Shown here one piece after another: positions 63,611 to 64,000 of a DNA stretch of 64,000 nt; position 1 is the first letter of the stretch; every line of letters starts with the position of its first letter. The notes under the pieces were generated by a model. That model was given only the letters and a program-made list of their open reading frames with translations. It was not told where the DNA came from and did not search any database. Position numbers and translations under genes: made by a program. Source of the stretch: Pampus argenteus (lineage: Eukaryota; Chordata; Actinopteri; Scombriformes; Stromateidae); contig CM072874.1 of the NCBI GenBank assembly GCA_036937835.1, forward strand, positions 15,452,001-15,516,000, in the 5' to 3' direction.

Positions 63611-64000
63611 CTGAGACAACTGACCCCTGATTAAAAAGAGCACAGATAAAGACAGAAATTTGGTAAAAGAGGAAGAAAAAATGGTCGCAGACATTGCTTC
63701 AAATCACATCATCACGCCAAATTACCCACAAGTCTCTGCTCATTTGTCTCCTGTTGTGTCCAATCTGTCTGTCTGGCTGCAATGCTCCGCTGGACAGCGC
63801 TGTTAGGCCTGAATGGTTTCTAGATCCCTCTCTGATAATTGGGTTTAAAAGAAGAAAAAAATAAACTGTTACAGGGAGGAAGTTGAACTGCAGGGGACAT
63901 GAATTGAAAAATGTCTTATGTTAAATCCCTATTTGAATTTGTGGCAGTTTAAAAACACAGACGATTAAGTATAGCTGGAAGGAGGGAAGACAAAGTGTGA

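Larger units (their letters stand above)
53398..64000. other. Intergenic region, part 6
   Basis: No gene is recognised. It contains MITE fragments (56555-56700, 62094-62155), a repeat fragment (62299-62345), a purine-rich tract (59705-59780), the TCCA array (62930-63610), and AT-rich sequence. Confidence 0.65.

Noticed and set aside
62875..63634. Ser/His/Ile-rich open frames of 115 and 136 codons
   Set aside because: They are produced by the TCCA tetranucleotide array, with overlapping frames of the same composition.

Overview
The window is a mostly non-coding stretch of vertebrate nuclear DNA, almost certainly from a ray-finned (teleost) fish. Evidence for this: long (CA)n/(TG)n microsatellites throughout, spliceosomal exon/intron structure, and many degraded repeats of types common in teleosts (hAT elements and MITEs, a pogo/Tigger-like element, a Rex1/L2-type LINE end, tRNA-derived SINE-like pieces). 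No prokaryotic, viral or organellar gene organisation is present.

One real protein-coding gene can be supported. It is the 5' end of an AMPA-type glutamate receptor subunit, best matched to GluA1 (gria1), on the minus strand. Exon 1 (coding part 13741-13855) encodes the signal peptide and the first residues of the mature protein. Exon 2 (9137-9271) encodes the start of the amino-terminal domain. Both exons have canonical splice sites, and joining them in phase recreates the family motif INIGGLFP. Intron 1 is about 4.5 kb. Intron 2 runs from 9136 past the left edge of the window. The rest of the receptor (third exon onward) lies outside, so nothing here shows the channel pore or ligand-binding domain.

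Layout: 1-9136 is gria1 intron 2 with several degenerate repeats. 9137-9271 is exon 2. 9272-13740 is intron 1, carrying a decayed pogo-like transposon nested in an older MITE. 13741 to about 14120 is exon 1 with a CpG-rich 5' leader that contains an overlapping upstream ORF. From about 14.2 kb to 64 kb no exon is recognisable. This is the region 5' of gria1, and it agrees with the large gene-poor interval upstream of GRIA1 in other vertebrates. It holds two well-delimited hAT deletion derivatives with perfect 8-bp target-site duplications (18369-19212 and 51878-53389), a LINE 3' end (26975-27778), a MITE with CAGTG-type termini (49322-50293) and a diverged relative (37500-37965), long microsatellites, and an exact 61-bp duplication (46149-46209 and 47141-47201).

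I found no convincing undescribed system. The most interesting points are the overlapping uORF in the gria1 leader, the nested transposon with its acidic-repeat tail, the exact 61-bp copy placed inside an old repeat, and a few candidate regulatory segments in the upstream desert.
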